A stretch of DNA of 10,807 nucleotides, taken from NCBI GenBank assembly GCA_021820165.1, contig JAKADW010000040.1, positions 1 to 10,807 of the forward strand, given 5' to 3'. Below, in pieces: positions 6,442 to 10,807 of this stretch; the stretch's first letter is position 1, and each line of letters opens with the position of its first letter. This DNA comes from Bacillota bacterium. Its GTDB lineage: Bacteria > Bacillota_E > Sulfobacillia > Sulfobacillales > Sulfobacillaceae. Under the pieces are notes generated by a model, which saw nothing but the letters and a program-made list of their open reading frames with translations, made no database searches and was not told where the DNA came from. Both the position numbers and the translations under genes were made by a program.

Positions 6442-7566
6442 TTAGGGGGAGAGTTTTGTCGCATGCCCGGTTCCGGCGCGCGACTTTCCCAAGATGAGAG
6501 CCAAAAGCCAAAGAATGAGCGGGAATCCTATCCCCGCCAGCGGAAAAAGAATTTGGTTGAAGCCCTGAATTTCTTTTAGCATCACCGTTTGGGTGGCGGC
6601 CATGACCTGAGAACCCACCCAGGCTAAGAGCGCAAGCCCTACCAGAAACCAGGTATCCGACGGGCGGTGAAATAGGCGCTGCAATATAAGCGCTCCGGCT
6701 TTAAGGTTCATGGTCAGAAGAATCCAGTACCCGTGGACCCAGAGAATCACGGCAAATACGTCGAGCCGCTGAATGTCACGCCCCACCTGAATTAAGCGCA
6801 ACTGCGCAAAATCGGGCCAAGCGAATTCCTTGGCTAAATCGCCGAATTGCAGGATGGGGCCGAGATTATGACCTAAGGCCATGAAGCCCACCATGGCGAC
6901 ACCCGTCAAAAAGGCCGTCTTTATGCGTTTAAGATCGGTGGTGTTGGGGGCCAAGACGAGCACGATAGCCATCTGGGCAAAAAGCCCCACCATCATCAAG
7001 GCCCCCTGCAATACTGGCCCCAACCCATGGGCTAGCATAGGAAGGATGCGTTGCACCCGTTGTTGCCCCGTCAGCAACACACTTAACAAAAGGCCCGCCG
7101 GAATGTCCACATAGAAGAGCAATAGCTGATTGACGCGTGCCGTCGGCTGAAGACCGACGATGCCGGAAAAGACCGCCAGTCCCAAAAGAGGGGTCACGAA
7201 AAAAGGCGGCGGGGTGGTTGGAAAAATGATTCCCGACAGCGACGTAAAAGCCCGGGCGGAGATACCCGCATAGGTAGTCAGGAGGATCACGATGGCGAAT
7301 AAGAAGGGCCAACTTAAGAGGCCGAGGACAGTCTTCGCCATGGAATCGATTCCGGCGCCCGAAAACCGCCGAATCAGGGTAATCCAGAGCGCCATGGAAA
7401 GGAGCCCCACCCCCGTCCCGATAATGACCGACAGCCAAACGTCGCGCCCTGTTATGGCGGTAACAATGGTGTTGAATACGGTGCTCTCCTGGCCAGCACC
7501 CAGGGTGGCTAGCAAAAAGGCGAGTTGCCATGGGCCCACCCGATCCTTGAGGGTTGTCGTCTTCAT
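6442..7566 (-). CDS. gerAB: GerAB-type spore germination permease (receptor B subunit)
   Basis: A 374-residue polytopic membrane protein of the spore germination permease family (APC superfamily-related), with about ten hydrophobic segments. The N-terminal part WQLAFLLATLGAGQES and the following helices have the usual form, as does the length. In B. subtilis the B subunits sit in the inner spore membrane and take part in germinant (amino acid or sugar) recognition. The start codon overlaps the stop of the C-subunit gene as ATGA, and AGGAGG lies inside that upstream gene at 7584-7579, 12 bases before the ATG, so translation is probably coupled. It is the last gene of the operon, and no intrinsic terminator is visible before the convergent monooxygenase stop. 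The B assignment is firm at family level; the germinant is unknown. Confidence 0.92.
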   Translation of the reverse strand: MKTTTLKDRVGPWQLAFLLATLGAGQESTVFNTIVTAITGRDVWLSVIIGTGVGLLSMALWITLIRRFSGAGIDSMAKTVLGLLSWPFLFAIVILLTTYAGISARAFTSLSGIIFPTTPPPFFVTPLLGLAVFSGIVGLQPTARVNQLLLFYVDIPAGLLLSVLLTGQQRVQRILPMLAHGLGPVLQGALMMVGLFAQMAIVLVLAPNTTDLKRIKTAFLTGVAMVGFMALGHNLGPILQFGDLAKEFAWPDFAQLRLIQVGRDIQRLDVFAVILWVHGYWILLTMNLKAGALILQRLFHRPSDTWFLVGLALLAWVGSQVMAATQTVMLKEIQGFNQILFPLAGIGFPLILWLLALILGKSRAGTGHATKLSP

Positions 7567-8711
7567 ACGCGTCCCGCACCTCCTTGAACAATCACGATTT
7601 TCGAATGGACCGACACCGGCAAGGTTTTAAACAGCCCGGGCCAACTACCATGAAGGCCATACCAAAGACGTGGATTTTTCCGATAGACCGCTTGTCCCCA
7701 GCCAAAAATGTCCGCGTCATGCTGCTCCGCCCAATGGACGGTAGCAAGGGTCTCGGCGACCGCCTTCTTGTTGGCTAACTGATTTATCACTCGGAGCCGG
7801 TTCGGCAAGGTACCCGCCACCTTCCCGGCCCCGGTGAGCATGATGTCCACCCCGGCCACCTGCCCTTTTCTTACTCGCACCGACACTCGACTTGTCACGT
7901 GGGTCCAATAGATGGTGGTGGGCACGCCGGACGGACTCTTCAGAGACGAGAAGGCTTGGGCGGACCGATGCACGAGCCAGAGATAGGGGGTGGTCGCCTT
8001 CCCCGGAAGCCATCCCTGCAGCCTGCCGTTTGGCCCGATAACGGCACTCTCTCCCATGGAAAACTGGCTCGCCTGAGTCGGATTGGACGACGTCTTTTGA
8101 ATTCCGAGCAGGACCGCCGACCGCCCGTGTTGGGTATCCCATCGCAAGACGTCGTAGGCTCTTGGCGCCCAGCCTCGCGAGATGTCCATCCGCAAAAACC
8201 GATCTTGATTCCGGATCTCCTGCCCGATAGAAATTTCCATTCCGGAGGTCTTCCCACTTAAGAGCGGCGCCGCTTCACTTTTCGCGACAAACACGCGGGC
8301 CGTGGTTCGAAACTCGGGAAAGCGGAGAAATGATCCGGCAATGGGCGTCAACCCTTTTTTAAGAGCCTCCGACCCAATGATTACCACCGTGGTGGCCGCC
8401 CAAAACACGTGCCGGCTGGAACTGCCGGATAAATTGGCCATCGCTTCCCCGACGGTCTTTCCTGCCCCCGTCAGGAGAACCCCCGCCGATGGGTTTCCAC
8501 CGCCTACGCTGGTGCCTGTTGGATGCCCGGGAGACGGCACCGCGGTGGTGTTAAAGGCCTCTGCGGTCGCCATATACTCTCCCCGGTGATAGTCGATGGC
8601 AAGGGCGTTGATGATCGCCAGTTGGTTCATTTGGTACCCATCAAAACATCCCGTGACCAGAAAAATCAGGGCCAGGATTCCGCCAACCCGGGCTAGGAAG
8701 CGGGCTTTCAT
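7563..8711 (-). CDS. gerAC: GerAC-type spore germination lipoprotein (receptor C subunit)
   Basis: A 382-residue lipoprotein. It has a short basic N-terminus, a hydrophobic stretch and the lipobox LVTGC (residues 18-22), so Cys22 would be lipidated after signal peptidase II cleavage. The following CFDGYQMNQLAIINALAIDY is the usual GerC opening, where most members have CWD/CWS-R-E-L; here the aromatic is Phe rather than Trp. A Gly/Ser/Pro-rich loop around residues 60-80 (TSVGGGNPSAGV) looks like a species-specific insertion. Length matches the family. GerC proteins sit on the outer face of the inner spore membrane and are required for receptor function. The start overlaps the A-subunit stop and the stop overlaps the B-subunit start, both as ATGA, so the three genes are tightly coupled. 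Confidence 0.92.
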   Translation of the reverse strand: MKARFLARVGGILALIFLVTGCFDGYQMNQLAIINALAIDYHRGEYMATAEAFNTTAVPSPGHPTGTSVGGGNPSAGVLLTGAGKTVGEAMANLSGSSSRHVFWAATTVVIIGSEALKKGLTPIAGSFLRFPEFRTTARVFVAKSEAAPLLSGKTSGMEISIGQEIRNQDRFLRMDISRGWAPRAYDVLRWDTQHGRSAVLLGIQKTSSNPTQASQFSMGESAVIGPNGRLQGWLPGKATTPYLWLVHRSAQAFSSLKSPSGVPTTIYWTHVTSRVSVRVRKGQVAGVDIMLTGAGKVAGTLPNRLRVINQLANKKAVAETLATVHWAEQHDADIFGWGQAVYRKNPRLWYGLHGSWPGLFKTLPVSVHSKIVIVQGGAGRV

Positions 8712-10288
8712 GTTTGGTTACCCGGCCCTTGGCGTACCGGGTTCGGATAGGCGGTCGAGGCCGGTCTCGTTTTCTGCCGAAACCAAGGGACGCGTACCAC
8801 GAAGTCTTTATACTCAGATAGTCGCGGAGGAGCGCCTGGGGAGAGGAAGGGCACGCCAAAGGACTCCAATGAGGCCAAATGCAGCCCAAGTGCGATAGCC
8901 ATGAAGAGGATGCCATACATCCCCAAGAGAGCGCCCGCCAAAATGAACGGATAGGTGGCAAACCGCACCGCAAGTCCCAAATCGTAGCTCGGAATGGCAA
9001 AAATAGCGATCACAATCCCGGCGACCACAATGATGATGGGTGAAGACACAATGCCCGCCTTGACGGCGGCATCGCCCACCACCAGCGTGCCGCCAATGGT
9101 CAGAGCACTCCCTACCCCCGTTGGAACACGAGCCCCGGCCTCGCGGATAATGTCGAACATGACCATCAGGATCAGCACTTCGCCCACCGACGGCAAGGGA
9201 ACATTGGACCGCGCCGCCGCCATCGTCAGAAGAAGCGGCGTCGGGATCGCTTCCTGATGATAGGTGGTGAGAGCCACGTACAAGGCGGGAATTAGTAAGC
9301 TCGAAAAAAGCGCAAGATATCGCACCACGCGGAGAAGGCTCGCCACCAGCCAATTTTGATAGTAATCCGAGGCGGCCGTCATCAGCATCGGCAAGGTGGC
9401 GGGCACAATAATGGCCATGGGCGTCCCATCCACGACGATGGCGGCTCGCCCCTCCAAGAGCGCCGCGGCCACCCGGTCGGGCCGGTCCGTTCGCATAACC
9501 GTCGGGAATATGGTCCATTTGTCCGACCGCATAATTTCTACGAGATAATTGCTTTCCAGGACCCCATCAATTTGGATGCCATTGAGGCGGGTGGTAATTT
9601 CGCCCACCAACTGATCATCCGTCACGCCGTATAAAGAGAGCACATAGACCGCCGTCTTGGTTTCCCGGCCGACTGTGACCCGGCCAATCCAAAACCGCGG
9701 CGTGCGCAGGCGTTGGCGGATAAGACTCAAATTGGTCATGCCATCTTCGATAAACCCGTCATGAGGTCCAATCACCACCTGCTCGGTCACCGGCCGGGAA
9801 ATACCGCGCTTGTTAATCTTCCCGACGTCCATCGCCAGAGCCCCAGCAGTTCCCTCCAACATCACCACCGCCGCACCGTACCAAACGCTGTCCAATACCT
9901 CTTTGACGCTCTCCACCTTATGGTAGCCACCGATAGGCGTGACGGTTTTCGCGACCACGTCCAAGTAGCTTACGCCTGTATCCGACGAGGAAAAAGTCAT
10001 CCGCGTCAGCGGCTCCAAAATACCAAAGGCCATCAACTCGTAGTCCACAAAGTTCGGATCGTACACGACTTGACCTTTCAGCCCCCCTTGGCAGGTAAAG
10101 TCAGTAAACTGCATGTCGGCCGCTTGATGAATAAGGCCCTTTAAGACCTGTACGTTCTCCGTCAGGCTCGACGAGAGCTTGGCCTTCAAGCGACGCTCGA
10201 ACAACATTTCTTCAATGGCATCGGCCAGATCCCCGGACTCCGAGACCACGGCGTCTAAAACGTCAGCATCGTTGGGGTCGAATCGCAT
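8708..10288 (-). CDS. gerAA: GerAA-type spore germination protein (receptor A subunit)
   Basis: A 526-residue protein with the two-part GerAA structure: a cytosolic N-terminal domain (about residues 1-280) and a membrane domain with about five or six helices. Family motifs seen include RGISRPVTEQVVIGPHDGF followed by NLSLIRQRL, then EGRAAIVVDGTPMAIIVP, SDYY, the conserved VGSALTIGGTLVVGDAAVKAGIVS stretch (given here by its key glycines and VGDAAVKAGIVS) and the closing GVPFLSP near the C-terminus. A subunits assemble with the B and C subunits into germinant receptors, and in B. subtilis they can form oligomeric ion-conducting pores. The ATG at 10288 follows GGAGGTGA (10299-10292) at six bases from GGAGG. 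It is the first gene of the A-C-B operon. In B. subtilis such operons are transcribed in the forespore by sigma-G; a convincing sigma-G site was not found here. Confidence 0.95.
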   Translation of the reverse strand: MRFDPNDADVLDAVVSESGDLADAIEEMLFERRLKAKLSSSLTENVQVLKGLIHQAADMQFTDFTCQGGLKGQVVYDPNFVDYELMAFGILEPLTRMTFSSSDTGVSYLDVVAKTVTPIGGYHKVESVKEVLDSVWYGAAVVMLEGTAGALAMDVGKINKRGISRPVTEQVVIGPHDGFIEDGMTNLSLIRQRLRTPRFWIGRVTVGRETKTAVYVLSLYGVTDDQLVGEITTRLNGIQIDGVLESNYLVEIMRSDKWTIFPTVMRTDRPDRVAAALLEGRAAIVVDGTPMAIIVPATLPMLMTAASDYYQNWLVASLLRVVRYLALFSSLLIPALYVALTTYHQEAIPTPLLLTMAAARSNVPLPSVGEVLILMVMFDIIREAGARVPTGVGSALTIGGTLVVGDAAVKAGIVSSPIIIVVAGIVIAIFAIPSYDLGLAVRFATYPFILAGALLGMYGILFMAIALGLHLASLESFGVPFLSPGAPPRLSEYKDFVVRVPWFRQKTRPASTAYPNPVRQGPGNQT

Positions 10289-10400
10289 GGCTCACCTCCC
10301 ACCAGATCTTTTGCTTAATGTGCCCGGCGGCCATGGGTTCAATGTGTTTTCGCTGACAAAACTGGCATGATATCCTAAAAGCACCACCAGGAGGGTTCTT
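10289..10400. promoter_or_regulatory. Divergent intergenic region between the ger operon and the GNAT remnant
   Basis: This 112-base region must hold the ger operon promoter on the minus strand and any promoter of the plus-strand acetyltransferase. On the plus strand CTGACA (10353-10358, five of six to TTGACA) is followed after 17 bases by TAAAAG (10376-10381), and an extended -10-like TGATATCCT overlaps this area (10368-10376). On the minus strand the best forespore-type candidate is a CATTAAG -10-like element with no convincing -35. A strong AGGAGGG (10389-10395) stands five bases before the ATG at 10401. Confidence 0.4.
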
Positions 10401-10807
10401 ATGCTCCCCGAGACCTCCGGGCGGCTCAGGTTCCGCCTCATGACGCCCGAGGACGTCGACACCCTCTCAGAAATTTTTTCTGACCCTATCGCCCTACTAT
10501 CCCCGCACCCGAACGTGGAAAGGCGTCTTCGACTGGGTGCGAGCAGACCCAATCCCACTTTGAGAAATTTGCCATCCGACTCTGGATTGCAGTGTTACAA
10601 GCGACGGGGGGCCTCGGCCAATGCGGCCTCGTCTCACGACCTAGACCGAAGGCCGGAGGCCGCTACCTCTGTTTGCGACATCATTTCGGGCATGGCTACG
10701 CTACCGCACGTGACTTGGCCTTCACCACCCTCGAGGCGGGCCATGTCATCTCCGTCATCAATCCGAAGGCTCATCGGCCGAAATGGCATGACTAACGCGA
10801 GGTGATC
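10401..10807 (+). pseudogene. Frameshifted GNAT (RimJ/RimL-like) N-acetyltransferase, running off the window
   Basis: The ATG at 10401 has a strong ribosome binding site and opens with GRLRFRLMTPEDVDTL, the usual start of RimJ/RimL-type GNAT acetyltransferases (acetyl-CoA-dependent N-acetylation of proteins or small molecules). After DPIAL (about 10493) similarity moves one frame over (YYPRTRTWKGVFDWVRAD, 10495-10548). It then moves to the third frame from about 10550 (QSHFEKFAIRLWIAVLQATGG, then GQCGLV). A short DLDRRPEA piece sits in the first frame, and the acetyl-CoA-loop region FGHGYAT with DLAFTTLEAGHVISVINP is again in the third frame up to about 10770. SIRRLIGRNGMT follows in the first frame, and REVI at the very end in another. 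No single frame gives an intact protein; the first frame alone would run to a TGA at 10803-10805. I read it as a decayed gene, though clustered sequencing errors near a contig end would look the same. Confidence 0.72.

Noticed and set aside
10289..10345. CATTAAG on the minus strand as a sigma-G -10 for the ger operon
   Set aside because: Only five of seven bases fit and no GNATA-like -35 stands at 17-18 bases, so it is not strong enough to call as a site.

Overview
The window reads as chromosomal DNA from a moderately GC-rich, endospore-forming Gram-positive bacterium (Bacillota). The main evidence is a complete GerA-type germinant-receptor operon, together with GGAGG-type ribosome binding sites, a GerC-like lipoprotein and a MoxR/DUF58/DUF4129 locus. 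The overall style fits acidophilic or thermophilic genera such as Sulfobacillus or Alicyclobacillus, but that placement is inference, not proof.

Layout. Bases 1-241 hold no recognisable gene and probably include the promoter of the first operon. A plus-strand operon follows: MoxR AAA+ ATPase (242-1201), DUF58 membrane protein (1198-2388), DUF4129-type membrane protein (2381-3445) and a phospholipase C/acid-phosphatase family phosphoesterase (about 3482-4507). The first three genes overlap each other, and the fourth begins about 36 bases after the third. The phosphoesterase has a near-ideal ribosome binding site but no ATG, GTG or TTG in the place where its conserved N-terminus must begin; the codon there is ATC. 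A membrane-anchored thioredoxin-fold protein (4487-5185, minus) converges on it with a 21-base overlap. Divergent from the thioredoxin gene is a class A FAD-dependent monooxygenase (5249-6424, plus) that may be translated from a leaderless mRNA. It converges on the germination operon.

The germination operon is on the minus strand in the order A subunit (10288-8708), C lipoprotein (8711-7563), B permease (7566-6442), with ATGA start/stop overlaps at both junctions. This A-C-B order is that of gerK in Bacillus subtilis rather than the A-B-C order of gerA and gerB. The three proteins would form one germinant receptor in the inner spore membrane. Divergent from it, from 10401 to the window end, is a GNAT acetyltransferase reading frame that has a good ribosome binding site but is broken by several frameshifts.

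No rRNA, tRNA, CRISPR array, insertion sequence or convincing intrinsic terminator was seen. I did not find a clear new defence or biosynthetic system. The most notable points are the apparent AUC initiation codon, the multiply frameshifted GNAT gene, the loss of the transglutaminase domain from the MoxR/DUF58 locus, and an altered signature in the DUF58 protein.
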